From: an uncultured Streptomyces sp. | Lineage (GTDB): Bacteria > Actinomycetota > Actinomycetes > Streptomycetales > Streptomycetaceae | Direction: 5' to 3' | Length of the DNA: 64,000 nt | Assembly (NCBI RefSeq): GCF_947488945.1 | Contig: NZ_CANLBS010000018.1 | Coordinates: 123,655 to 187,654, forward strand | Shown: positions 8,170-16,321 of the stretch, piece after piece | Numbering within the stretch: position 1 is the first letter of the stretch | How the letters are laid out: every line of letters starts with the position of its first letter | Notes under the pieces: generated by a model | What the model saw: only the letters and a program-made list of their open reading frames with translations | Databases searched by the model: none | What the model was told of the DNA's origin: nothing | Position numbers and translations under genes: made by a program

Positions 8170-8949
8170 TCAGCCCCGCACGTGCAGCCCGAATCCGGTG
8201 CGGCCGGCCGGCTCCAGTCCCTCCTTGAGGTGCAGCGAGGGGATCTCGTAGTCCCCGAAGTTCTGCCTCCGGAAGGCGATCGGTTCGGTGGACTCCAGGG
8301 TGAGCAGGCGCTGTTCCCACGCCTTGGCGATGTCCGCGAAGTCGTCGCCGGTCAGCCGGTCGGTGCCGTGCACCACGAAGGGCGGCAGCACGTCGATGCC
8401 GGGGTAGTAGAGGATGCCGTGGTGGAGGGGGAAGAGCAGGTCGTCGATGGGGCCGTTGATCCCGCGGTCGGAGTAGTGCGAAGCGGGGCCGCCGACGGTC
8501 ACCGAGAGCACGGCCCGCTTGCCCGCGAGGGTGCCTTCGCCGAAACGCTCCCCGTACTTGGTGTCGCTGTGCTCGCCGACCCCGTAGGCGAAGCGGTAGG
8601 TGAACACCCGGTCCACCCAGCCCTTGAGGATCGCGGGCATCGTGTACCACCACAGGGGGAACTGGAAGACGATCGTGTCGGCCCACAGCAGCTTCTCCTG
8701 CTCGGCGACGACGTCCGGGGTGAGCGTGCCCGCCTCGAAGGCCCGGCCGGAGTCCGCCGCGACCCGCAGCGGACTCGACGCCTCGGGGCCGTAGTCCGCG
8801 GCGTCCACGACCGCCTTCCAGTTCATCGCGTACAGATCGCTCACCCGGACCTCGTGCCCGGCGGACTCCAGCGTGGCCACCGCGAGATCCTTCAGTGCGC
8901 CGTTGAGGGATTCCCGCTCGGGGTGGGCGTGGACGATCAGTGTCTTCAT
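8170..8949 (-). CDS. NAD(P)H-dependent flavin oxidoreductase (NQO1/flavodoxin-like fold)
   Basis: 259 residues. The N-terminal KTLIVHAHPERESLNGALK is the flavin phosphate loop of the Flavodoxin_2 family, and FQFPLWWYTMPAILKGWVDRVFTYRFAYG is its isoalloxazine-binding signature. It probably reduces quinones or other electrophiles with two electrons. It is divergent from an XRE-type regulator with an inverted repeat 13-35 bp upstream of its ATG, so it is probably controlled by that regulator. Confidence 0.85.
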   Translation of the reverse strand: MKTLIVHAHPERESLNGALKDLAVATLESAGHEVRVSDLYAMNWKAVVDAADYGPEASSPLRVAADSGRAFEAGTLTPDVVAEQEKLLWADTIVFQFPLWWYTMPAILKGWVDRVFTYRFAYGVGEHSDTKYGERFGEGTLAGKRAVLSVTVGGPASHYSDRGINGPIDDLLFPLHHGILYYPGIDVLPPFVVHGTDRLTGDDFADIAKAWEQRLLTLESTEPIAFRRQNFGDYEIPSLHLKEGLEPAGRTGFGLHVRG

Positions 8950-8961
8950 GGTGACTCCTTC

Positions 8962-8984
8962 GGATCGGTTGCTGCCTCCGATCC
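8962..8984. promoter_or_regulatory. Inverted repeat GGATCGG-N9-CCGATCC, candidate operator
   Basis: Perfect 7-bp arms (8962-8968, 8978-8984) sit just upstream of the reductase start in the intergenic region shared with the divergent regulator. Confidence 0.4.
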
Positions 8985-9091
8985 TGCGCGTCGCGGGGCG
9001 CGGTGTTCAGGGGCGCTTCTTCCGTAGGACGGGACTTCCTGGTACCGGCAGGGCCCCCTTCGCGCGCCCGTGGCGTGCCCATACTGGACGC

Positions 9092-10057
9092 ATGGACGAC
9101 CTCGCGAGCTTTCTGCGGACCCGGCGCTCCCGCATCGACCCGGCGACCGTCGGCATCCCGGTCGACAGCCGCCGCCGGGTCGAGGGGCTGCGCCGCGAAG
9201 AGGTCGCGCACCTGTCCGGGGTCAGCGTCGACTACTACGTACGTCTGGAGCAGGGCCGGGCGACCCAGCCGTCCGAGCAGGTCCTCGACGCGCTGGCGCA
9301 GGTGCTGGGGCTGGACGAGACCGAGCGTGAGCACCTGCACCGGCTCGCGCGGCAGCGCCGGCGCCGGGCGAAGGCGCCGGGCGGGCGGGTGCGGCCGGAG
9401 GTGCTGCGCGTCCTCGACCTGGTCGCCGACGCGCCCGCGCTGATCATGGACCACCGGCTGGACGTGCTGGCCGGGAACCGCCTGGCCCGGCTCCTCCACG
9501 GTCGCCCGCTGCCGGGGCTGAACACCGCCCGGCACCTCTTCCTGGAAGAGTCGGAGCGCGGTCTGTACGCGGACTGGGAGCGGTGCACCCTGGACGTGGT
9601 CGGGCACCTGCGGCTGGCCGCGGGCCAGTACCCGGACGATCCGCGGCTGGCCTCGCTCATCGGCGAACTGGCCATGGGCAGCGAGCGGTTCCGCCGTCTC
9701 TGGGCCCGCGCCGACGTGCGCGCCCGCACCCACGGGCGCAAGGCGTACCGGCATCCGCTGGTCGGGCTGCTGGAGCTGCACCAGGAGAACTTCGCCCTGC
9801 CGGACGCCCCGGGCATGGAGCTGCTGGTGCTGTCCGCGCAGCCCGGCAGCCCCACCGAAGACGGGCTGCGGCTGCTCGCGAGCCTGGGGGCGGACGGCAC
9901 GGAGAGCGCGGGCGGCGCGAAGAGCACCGGCGCGAACAGCACGGGCGCAAACAGCACGGGCACGGGCGGCGCAGGCGCGAACGCCCCGAGCACGAGCCGT
10001 GCGAGCACGGACGCCGGGGCCCGCGGGGCGGCGGCCGGGGAGCGGAGCCGCGGGTAA
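9092..10057 (+). CDS. XRE-family regulator with MmyB-like ligand-binding domain
   Basis: 321 residues. HTH at about 12-70 (RRRVEGLRREEVAHLSGVSVDYYVRLEQGR) is followed by an MmyB-like sensor domain (ALIMDHRLDVLAGNRLARLLHG to FALPDAPGMELLVLSAQPGSPTEDGLRLLASL). The last 50 residues are low-complexity Ser/Thr/Gly/Ala with repeated STGAN units and look disordered. The ATG lies 6 nt after a CATACT hexamer, so the transcript may be leaderless. Divergent from the flavin reductase, its likely target. Confidence 0.85.
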   Translation: MDDLASFLRTRRSRIDPATVGIPVDSRRRVEGLRREEVAHLSGVSVDYYVRLEQGRATQPSEQVLDALAQVLGLDETEREHLHRLARQRRRRAKAPGGRVRPEVLRVLDLVADAPALIMDHRLDVLAGNRLARLLHGRPLPGLNTARHLFLEESERGLYADWERCTLDVVGHLRLAAGQYPDDPRLASLIGELAMGSERFRRLWARADVRARTHGRKAYRHPLVGLLELHQENFALPDAPGMELLVLSAQPGSPTEDGLRLLASLGADGTESAGGAKSTGANSTGANSTGTGGAGANAPSTSRASTDAGARGAAAGERSRG

Positions 10058-10135
10058 CCGCCCCGGACGGGCCTCACCGCCGGTCCGCCCACCGCGACGG
10101 GTGGCGTACGGCCCGCCCGGTAAGCGGGCCGGGGT

Positions 10136-11557
10136 TCAGCCCTTCACCGGCGCCTCGGCCTCCCGGCCCCGCGTCACGTCCGGGCCGCCGCGTGCACGCC
10201 GCGCGGCCTCGGCCTTCGCTCCCTTGAGCCCCAACTCCTGCGTCGGCACCCGGTAGGTCTCGCGGGCGGTGGCGACGGCCACGGCGCTGATGGCGCAGAG
10301 GATCGCGGTGAAGATGCCGACGCCCTGCCAGCCGCTCAGGCCCAGCCAGCCCTCCGGGGAGGCGATACCGGCCGCGGAGGCGACCGCGAAGCCCGCGGCG
10401 GCGAAGCCGATCTGGGTACCGATGGCCATGCCGGACATACGGACCCGGGAGGAGAACATCTCGCCGTAGAGGGCGGGCCAGATGGCGTTGGCCGCGGAGT
10501 AGACGACGCCGAGCCCGATGATCCCGGTGAGGAACACCAGTGGGTAGCTGCGGGAGTTGATGGCGCCGAGGTAGACGAACATCATGACGGGACTGCCGAT
10601 CGCGCCGACGAGGAAGACGGGCTTGCGGCCGATGCGGTCGGAGAGCTTCGCCCAGAGCGGGATGGCGATCAGCGCCACCGCGTTGGCGGCGACCCCCACC
10701 CAGAGCATCACCGGTTCGTCCAGGCCGACGTCGTCGCCGGTGGCGTAGGAGAGGGCCCAGATGTTGAAGATCGTGGTGACGGTGGCGATGAACGCCGCGC
10801 AGGTCACCCGCAGGACGTCCGTCCAGTGGTCGCGGAAGAGTTCGGCCACCGGCATCCTGGCCACCGTCCCCTCGGTGACGGCCTCGGTGAAGACGGGGGT
10901 CTCCTCCAGCCTGCGGCGGATGTAGTAGCCGAGGACGGTCACTCCGGCGCTGAGCCAGAACGGGACGCGCCATCCCCAGCTGAGCAGGTGCTCGTCGGGC
11001 AGGGCGGCGACCGGGATGAAGACGAGAGTGGCGATGATCTGGCCGAACTGGGTGCCGTTCAGGGTGAAGCTGGTGAAGTAGCCGCGGCGGCCGTCCGGCG
11101 CGTGCTCCAGCGACATGGACCCGGCGCTGGCCTGCTCTCCGGCGGCCGAGAGCCCTTGCAGCACCCGCAGGAAGACCAGCAGCGCGGGGGCGAGGCCGCC
11201 GATCTGGTCGCGGGTGGGCAGACAGCCGATGAGGAACGTCGAGATCCCCATCAGCATCAGGGTGAACAGCATGATCTTCTTGCGGCCGTACTTGTCTCCG
11301 ACGTGCCCGAGGAAGAAGGCGCCGACGGGGCGGGCCGCGTAGGCGACGCCGAAGGTCGCGAGCGACTGGAGGGTGGCGGTCGCCGGGTCGGAGGTGTCGA
11401 AGAAGACCCGGGAGAAGATCAGCGCCGCCGCGCTGCCGTAAATAAAAAAGTCGTAGTACTCCAGGGCGCTGCCGATCCAGGCGGCGACCGCCGCCTTCCG
11501 GGGCGTCCCCTGCGGCGTCGGGCCGCCGGTGTCTGCGTGAACTGGCCGGTCGGTCAC
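10136..11557 (-). CDS. MFS transporter of the metabolite:H+ symporter (MHS/ShiA-like) family
   Basis: 473 residues with 12 predicted membrane segments. The MHS hallmarks are an N-terminal WIGSALEYYDFFIYG segment and the loop GHVGDKYGRKKIM. MHS members carry shikimate, citrate, proline betaine or dicarboxylates. Its position opposite aroQ, shikimate dehydrogenase and quiC argues for quinate or shikimate uptake. The GTG start at 11557 is preceded by GAGGAG. Substrate inferred from context. Confidence 0.82.
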   Translation of the reverse strand: MTDRPVHADTGGPTPQGTPRKAAVAAWIGSALEYYDFFIYGSAAALIFSRVFFDTSDPATATLQSLATFGVAYAARPVGAFFLGHVGDKYGRKKIMLFTLMLMGISTFLIGCLPTRDQIGGLAPALLVFLRVLQGLSAAGEQASAGSMSLEHAPDGRRGYFTSFTLNGTQFGQIIATLVFIPVAALPDEHLLSWGWRVPFWLSAGVTVLGYYIRRRLEETPVFTEAVTEGTVARMPVAELFRDHWTDVLRVTCAAFIATVTTIFNIWALSYATGDDVGLDEPVMLWVGVAANAVALIAIPLWAKLSDRIGRKPVFLVGAIGSPVMMFVYLGAINSRSYPLVFLTGIIGLGVVYSAANAIWPALYGEMFSSRVRMSGMAIGTQIGFAAAGFAVASAAGIASPEGWLGLSGWQGVGIFTAILCAISAVAVATARETYRVPTQELGLKGAKAEAARRARGGPDVTRGREAEAPVKG

Positions 11558-11732
11558 GTGGTGCTCCTCGTCGAGTGTCCCGCTGCGGCGAAGTTACGAA
11601 CCAGATAGTCCATAAGCGCGATGCCCGACATGGTTCAGTCGCGTCCCGTCCATGTCAAGAGTGTGTACAGAATCGCCCACGCCCCCGCACACGAAGGCCG
11701 CGTACCCCTTTCGCCGTCCGGGAGAGATCCGC

Positions 11733-11752
11733 TATAAGTGATGAACCGTTCA
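11733..11752 (+). promoter_or_regulatory. Candidate -10 and operator dyad upstream of aroQ
   Basis: TATAAG (11733-11738) is followed by the perfect dyad TGAACcGTTCA (11742-11752) about 23 bp before the aroQ ATG. It would cover the transcription start and so fits a repressor site, perhaps for the TetR protein at 15006. No good -35 is seen. Confidence 0.35.
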
Positions 11753-11774
11753 GTACATTGCGTCAGGAGAGCCG

Positions 11775-12230
11775 ATGCCGCCACCGCCCCGCGTGCTGGT
11801 CCTCAACGGACCGAACCTGAATCTCCTCGGCCTGCGGGAGCCCGCCCTGTACGGCTCGGAGACCCTCGCGGACGTCGAGGCGCTCTGCCGGGAGACCGCC
11901 GCGCGCCACGGCCTGGAGACGGACTTCCTCCAGAGCAACCACGAGGGCGCGCTCATCGACGCGGTGCACGCCGCCCGTACCGGCGCCGCCGGGATCGTTG
12001 TCAACGCCGGTGGCTACACCCACACGTCGGTCGCCCTGCGCGACGCGCTCGCGATCGTGGAGGGACCGGTCGTCGAGGTGCACCTCACCCACATCCACCG
12101 GCGCGAGGAGTACCGGCACCGGTCGTACGTCGCGGAGGTCGCGGACGCCATGATCGCGGGCGCGGGGATCCACGGATACGCCCTCGCCCTCAGCCACGTC
12201 GCCCACCTCCTGGAGAAGAGCGCCGCATGA
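11775..12230 (+). CDS. aroQ: Type II 3-dehydroquinate dehydratase
   Basis: 151 residues, normal for the dodecameric type II enzyme, interconverting 3-dehydroquinate and 3-dehydroshikimate. Motifs: NGPNLNLLG (11-19), catalytic Tyr26 in REPALYG, QSNHEG, NAGGYTHTS (77-85), and the catalytic His108 region THIHRREEYRHRSY. The Asn usually before that His is His106. It overlaps the next gene by 4 bp and is followed by quiC, so it probably serves catabolism of quinate rather than aromatic amino acid synthesis. Confidence 0.92.
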   Translation: MPPPPRVLVLNGPNLNLLGLREPALYGSETLADVEALCRETAARHGLETDFLQSNHEGALIDAVHAARTGAAGIVVNAGGYTHTSVALRDALAIVEGPVVEVHLTHIHRREEYRHRSYVAEVADAMIAGAGIHGYALALSHVAHLLEKSAA

Positions 12231-13096
12231 CCCCGCAGCCGTCCTCGTACCTGATCGGGCTCATCGGCTCCGGCATCGGGCCCTCGCTCAGCCCCGCCCT
12301 GCACGAGCGCGAGGCCGACCACCACGGGGTGCGCCTGCTCTACCGCACCCTCGATCTGGACGGGCTCGGGCTCGGCGCCGAGGACGTGGGCGCCCTCGTC
12401 CGCACCGCGCGGCGACTCGGCTACGACGGGCTCAACATCACCCACCCCGGCAAGCAGGCGGTCGTCCCCCACCTCGACGCGCTGTCCGAGGACGCCAGGG
12501 CGCTGGGCGCCGTCAACACGGTGGTGTTCGACGGCGACGGCAGGTCCTGCGGCCACAACACCGACTGGAGCGGCTTCGCCCAGTCGTTCGCCCGCGGGCT
12601 GGCGGACGCCCCCACCCGGCGGGTCGTGCAGCTCGGCGCCGGCGGTGCGGGCGCGGCGGTGGCGCACGCGATGCTCACCCTCGGGGCGGACCGGCTCACC
12701 CTGGTCGACACGGACGCCGGCCGGGCGACGGAGCTGGCCGCCGCACTCGCCGACCGGTTCGGCGCGGACCGGGCCCGCACCGCACCAGCCGGGGAGCTCG
12801 GCGCGCTCCTCGCGGACGCCGACGGTCTGGTGCACGCCACCCCCATGGGCATGGCGCACCATCCGGGACTGCCGCTCCCCGCCGAGCTGCTGCATCCCGG
12901 GCTCTGGGTCGCCGACGTGGTCTACCGGCCGCTCGACACGGAACTGCTGCGCACCGCACGGGCGGCCGGCTGCCGCACGCTGGACGGCGGCGGCATGGCC
13001 GTCCACCAGGCCGCCCACGCGTTCCGGCTGTTCACCGGCCGCACACCCGACGCCGACCGGATGCTCGCCCACATGGCCACCCTCGTCATCGCCTAG
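12227..13096 (+). CDS. Quinate/shikimate dehydrogenase, probably NAD-dependent
   Basis: 289 residues of the AroE fold. Substrate-site residues are S20-L-S22, K76 (NITHPGK), N97 and D113 (GHNTDWSGF). The nucleotide site is GAGGAGAAV (137-145). After the second Rossmann strand come D161 and D163 (LVDTDAGRA) instead of the basic NRT-type residues of NADP-dependent AroE, which points to NAD, as in the catabolic quinate/shikimate dehydrogenases of actinobacteria. It starts on the aroQ stop (ATGA) and is 12 bp from quiC. Confidence 0.85.
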   Translation: MTPQPSSYLIGLIGSGIGPSLSPALHEREADHHGVRLLYRTLDLDGLGLGAEDVGALVRTARRLGYDGLNITHPGKQAVVPHLDALSEDARALGAVNTVVFDGDGRSCGHNTDWSGFAQSFARGLADAPTRRVVQLGAGGAGAAVAHAMLTLGADRLTLVDTDAGRATELAAALADRFGADRARTAPAGELGALLADADGLVHATPMGMAHHPGLPLPAELLHPGLWVADVVYRPLDTELLRTARAAGCRTLDGGGMAVHQAAHAFRLFTGRTPDADRMLAHMATLVIA

Positions 13097-13108
13097 GCAG
13101 GAGCCCTC

Positions 13109-14923
13109 ATGCGCACCTCCATCGCCACCGTCTCCCTCAGCGGATCGCTCACCGAGAAGCTGGAGGCCGTCGCCCGAGCCGGTTTCGACGGGGTGGAGAT
13201 CTTCGAGAACGACCTGCTGGGCTGTCCCCTCTCCCCCGAGCAGGTACGGGCGCGGGCGGGCGGCCTGGGACTGTCCCTCGACCTCTACCAGCCGTTCCGC
13301 GACTTCGACTCGACGTCCCCGGAACGCCTGCGGGCCAACCTGCGCCGCGCCGAGCACAAGTTCCGGCTGATGGAGCGCCTCGGCACCGACACCCTGCTGG
13401 TCTGCTCGAACGTCTCGCCCGACGCGGTCGCCGACGACGCGCTCGCCGCCGAACAGCTGCACCTGCTGGCCGAACGGGCGGCGGACCACGGCATCAGGAT
13501 CGCGTACGAGGCGCTGGCCTGGGGCCGGCACGTCGACACCTACCTGCACGCCTGGCGGATCGTCCGGGCCGCCGACCACCCCAGCCTCGGCACCTGCCTG
13601 GACAGCTTCCACATCCTGTCCCGGGGCTCCGACCCGGGCGGCATCGAGGCGATCCCCGGCGAGAAGATCTTCTTCCTGCAACTGGCCGACGCACCGCTGC
13701 TCGCGATGGACGTGCTCCGCTGGAGCCGCCACTACCGCTGCTTCCCCGGCCAGGGCGGATTCGACCTGACGGGGCTGCTCGCGCACGTCCTGCGCACCGG
13801 CTACACGGGCCCCTTGTCGCTGGAGATCTTCAACGACAACTTCCGCCAGGCCGACACCGGGCGCACGGCGGTCGACGCCATGCGGTCGCTGACCGCTCTG
13901 GAGGACTCCGTCGCCGAGGTCCTGGGCACCGGTTCCCCGCTCCCCCGGCCCGGTCAGCCGGCCGGCTTCGCCTTCGCCGAGATCGCCACCCCCGACCACG
14001 AACGGCTCGGCGGGCTGCTCGGCGCGCTCGGCTTCGCCCGTACCGGCGCGCACGCCACCAAACCGGTCGAGCTGTGGGAGCAGTCCGGCGCCCGGATCCT
14101 GCTCAACCGGGCCGTCCCGGCGGCCGCCGACGACGGCGCCACCTCGCTGGTCGCGCTCGGACTGGACTCGCCGGACCCGGCGCTCTCCGCCGAGCGGGCC
14201 AAGGCGCTGCTGTCGCCGGTGCTCCCCCGGCACCGGGAGCCGGACGAGGCGCCGCTCGACGCCGTGGCGGCGCCGGACGGCACCGAACTCTTCTTCTGCG
14301 ACGCGGCGAAGGCGGTGTGGCGCGAGGACTTCTCTCCCGTCGCCCCGCCCGGGGACGGGACCGGATCGGTCCGCTCCATCGACCACGTGGTGCTCGCACA
14401 CCCGTGGGACCAGTTCGACGAGGCCGCGCTCTTCTACCGGGCGGTGCTCGGACTGCGCCCGCACGAGAGCGTCGAGGTCGCCGACCCGTACGGGCTGCTG
14501 CGCAGCCGCGCCATGACCAACACCGCCGGAACGCTGCGGCTGGTGCTCAACATGGCGAAAGTGGGTCCCCGCGGCCTGCCGGGGCAGCACCTCGCGCTCG
14601 CCGACGACGACATCCGCGCGACCGCCCGCCGCCTGCGGGCCCTGCCGGAGTCCGTGACGCTCCCGATCCCCGACAACTACTACGACGACCTGCGGGCCCG
14701 CTTCGACCTGGGCGAGGAACGCCACCGGGAACTGCGCGAACTGGGCCTGCTGTACGACCGGGACGACAAGGGCGAGTTCCTGCACCTGTACACGGTCACG
14801 GTGGGCCGGGTGTTCTTCGAAGTGGTGCAGCGCCTGGACGGGTACAGCGGTTTCGGCATGGCCAACGCCCCGGCGAGGCTCGCGGCCCAGCACGCCCCCG
14901 CCCCCGGTCCGGTGGCCGGCTGA
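13109..14923 (+). CDS. quiC: 3-dehydroshikimate dehydratase (QuiC-type) fused to an HPPD-like domain
   Basis: 604 residues. The N-terminal TIM barrel (1 to about 270) dehydrates 3-dehydroshikimate to protocatechuate; metal ligands fall at E134, D165, H168, Q191 and E239, matching my recollection of the Pseudomonas QuiC1 numbering. The C-terminal half (about 285-600) is a vicinal-oxygen-chelate pair like 4-hydroxyphenylpyruvate dioxygenase (IDHVVLAHPWDQFDEAALFYRAVLG split across the domain), as in the QuiC1 fusion; its own activity is unclear. It is the last enzyme gene of the operon, feeding the beta-ketoadipate pathway elsewhere. Confidence 0.9.
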   Translation: MRTSIATVSLSGSLTEKLEAVARAGFDGVEIFENDLLGCPLSPEQVRARAGGLGLSLDLYQPFRDFDSTSPERLRANLRRAEHKFRLMERLGTDTLLVCSNVSPDAVADDALAAEQLHLLAERAADHGIRIAYEALAWGRHVDTYLHAWRIVRAADHPSLGTCLDSFHILSRGSDPGGIEAIPGEKIFFLQLADAPLLAMDVLRWSRHYRCFPGQGGFDLTGLLAHVLRTGYTGPLSLEIFNDNFRQADTGRTAVDAMRSLTALEDSVAEVLGTGSPLPRPGQPAGFAFAEIATPDHERLGGLLGALGFARTGAHATKPVELWEQSGARILLNRAVPAAADDGATSLVALGLDSPDPALSAERAKALLSPVLPRHREPDEAPLDAVAAPDGTELFFCDAAKAVWREDFSPVAPPGDGTGSVRSIDHVVLAHPWDQFDEAALFYRAVLGLRPHESVEVADPYGLLRSRAMTNTAGTLRLVLNMAKVGPRGLPGQHLALADDDIRATARRLRALPESVTLPIPDNYYDDLRARFDLGEERHRELRELGLLYDRDDKGEFLHLYTVTVGRVFFEVVQRLDGYSGFGMANAPARLAAQHAPAPGPVAG

Positions 14924-15005
14924 CGGCCGCCCTGCCCCGGTGGACGGCCCGGGTGTCCGCTTACGATGAGGCCCGTCCGACCCCCGACCGGTGGAGCCAC
15001 GCCCC

Positions 15006-15674
15006 ATGACCTCGCAGCCGGCCCCCGGGGCCAACCAGGACCGCCGTCGCGACGCCGGGCGCACCCGGTCGGAGATCCTGTCGGTGGCCACCGCCGAGTT
15101 CGCGCGGCAGGGTTACACCGGGGCGCGGGTGGACGAGATCGCCGCGCTGACGCACACCACCAAGCGCATGATCTATTACTACTTCGGCAGCAAGGAGCAG
15201 CTCTACACGGCCGTTCTGGAGCAGGCGTACGCCGAAGTGCGTTCGGCGGAACGGGCTTTGGACGTGGACCACCTCGGCCCCGTCGAGGCGATCCGCACCC
15301 TGGCCGAGCTGACCTTCGACCACCACGACGCGCACCCGGACTTCATCCGGCTCGTCAGCATCGAGAACATCCACCGGGCCGAGCACATCCGCACCTCCCC
15401 GGCGCTGGCGAACCTGGGCATGCCGGTGGTCGACCTGATCGGCCGGATCCTGGAGGCGGGCCGGGCGAGCGGCGCGTTCGCGACCACGGCCGACGCCATC
15501 GACGTACACATGATGATCAGCGCGTTCTGCGTCTTCCGGATCGCCAACCAGCACACCTTCGAGGCCCTGTTCGGCCGCGACCTCACGGCGGCCAAGCACC
15601 GGACGCGGCACCGCCGGATGCTGGGCGACATGATCGCGGCGTATCTGACCGAGGGCGCCCGCGCGAACCGTTAG
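15006..15674 (+). CDS. TetR/AcrR-family regulator
   Basis: 222 residues. The N-terminal HTH runs from RSEILSVATAEFARQGYTGARVDEIA to THTTKRMIYYYFGSKEQLY (residues about 20-70). The C-terminal domain is of the type with FDHHDAHPDFIRLVSIENIHRAEH. The ATG at 15006 follows a GGTGGAG site; an in-frame GTG at 14991 is possible. It directly follows quiC on the same strand and is the only local candidate to regulate the quinate/shikimate operon. Confidence 0.85.
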   Translation: MTSQPAPGANQDRRRDAGRTRSEILSVATAEFARQGYTGARVDEIAALTHTTKRMIYYYFGSKEQLYTAVLEQAYAEVRSAERALDVDHLGPVEAIRTLAELTFDHHDAHPDFIRLVSIENIHRAEHIRTSPALANLGMPVVDLIGRILEAGRASGAFATTADAIDVHMMISAFCVFRIANQHTFEALFGRDLTAAKHRTRHRRMLGDMIAAYLTEGARANR

Positions 15675-15719
15675 CGGTAGCGCCGCCGACCCCGTACCCG
15701 TACCCGGCAGGAGTACGCC

Positions 15720-16304
15720 ATGGAACCGGACGGCACAGCCGCTCCCCCTCTCACCTACGCGCCCGCGGGGGCCACGTGCCCGGCGGACGCCGCCTGGCCG
15801 GACGACGGTCTCCGGGGCCACCGCCGCCACGAGGAGACGGTGCTGATCGGGCACGGCGAGGACGACTGGCGCGCCGCGTCGGAGGCGGTGCTGCGGTGGG
15901 GCGTCAAGACCCGCAGCGGCTTCCGCGTCGCGCCGCGCGGCGCCGCCGGCGAGCGGGTCACCGAGGACGCCGTGTACCGGATCACCGCCGGCCGGGGACC
16001 GCTGTCCGTGCACGAGCCGGTGCGGGTCGTCGCCGTCGTCGACACGGCGGACGCCCGCGGCTTCGCCTACGGCACGCTGCCCGGCCACCCCGTCTGCGGC
16101 GAGGAGGCGTTCGTGGTCCGCCGGACGCCCGACGGCCGGGTCACCCTGACCCTCCGCTCCCTGACCGCCCCGGCCGCCGGGTGGCCCTGGCGGCCCCTGT
16201 TCCCCGTACTTCTCCTCGCGCAGCGCCTCTTCCGACGCCGCTACCGCCGAGCGCTGCGGAGGGCCGGGGCGCGGGCGGTCCGGGGGCCGGCCGCCGACCG
16301 GTGA
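15720..16304 (+). CDS. DUF1990-family protein
   Basis: 194 residues. The central block PVRVVAVVD...GFAYGTLPGHPVCGEEAFVVRR is the DUF1990 signature (START/SRPBCC-like fold suggested for the family). A basic C-terminus (FRRRYRRALRRAGARAVR) follows a hydrophobic stretch. A ribosome site (CAGGAG) precedes the ATG. Function unknown; an isolated gene convergent with the amidohydrolase. Confidence 0.75.
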   Translation: MEPDGTAAPPLTYAPAGATCPADAAWPDDGLRGHRRHEETVLIGHGEDDWRAASEAVLRWGVKTRSGFRVAPRGAAGERVTEDAVYRITAGRGPLSVHEPVRVVAVVDTADARGFAYGTLPGHPVCGEEAFVVRRTPDGRVTLTLRSLTAPAAGWPWRPLFPVLLLAQRLFRRRYRRALRRAGARAVRGPAADR

Positions 16305-16321
16305 CGGCGCCGGGAGCCGGC

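Noticed and set aside
12014..15091. 1025-codon minus-strand frame over the quinate operon
   Set aside because: Antisense of aroQ, shikimate dehydrogenase and quiC, all of which show clear family motifs on the plus strand.
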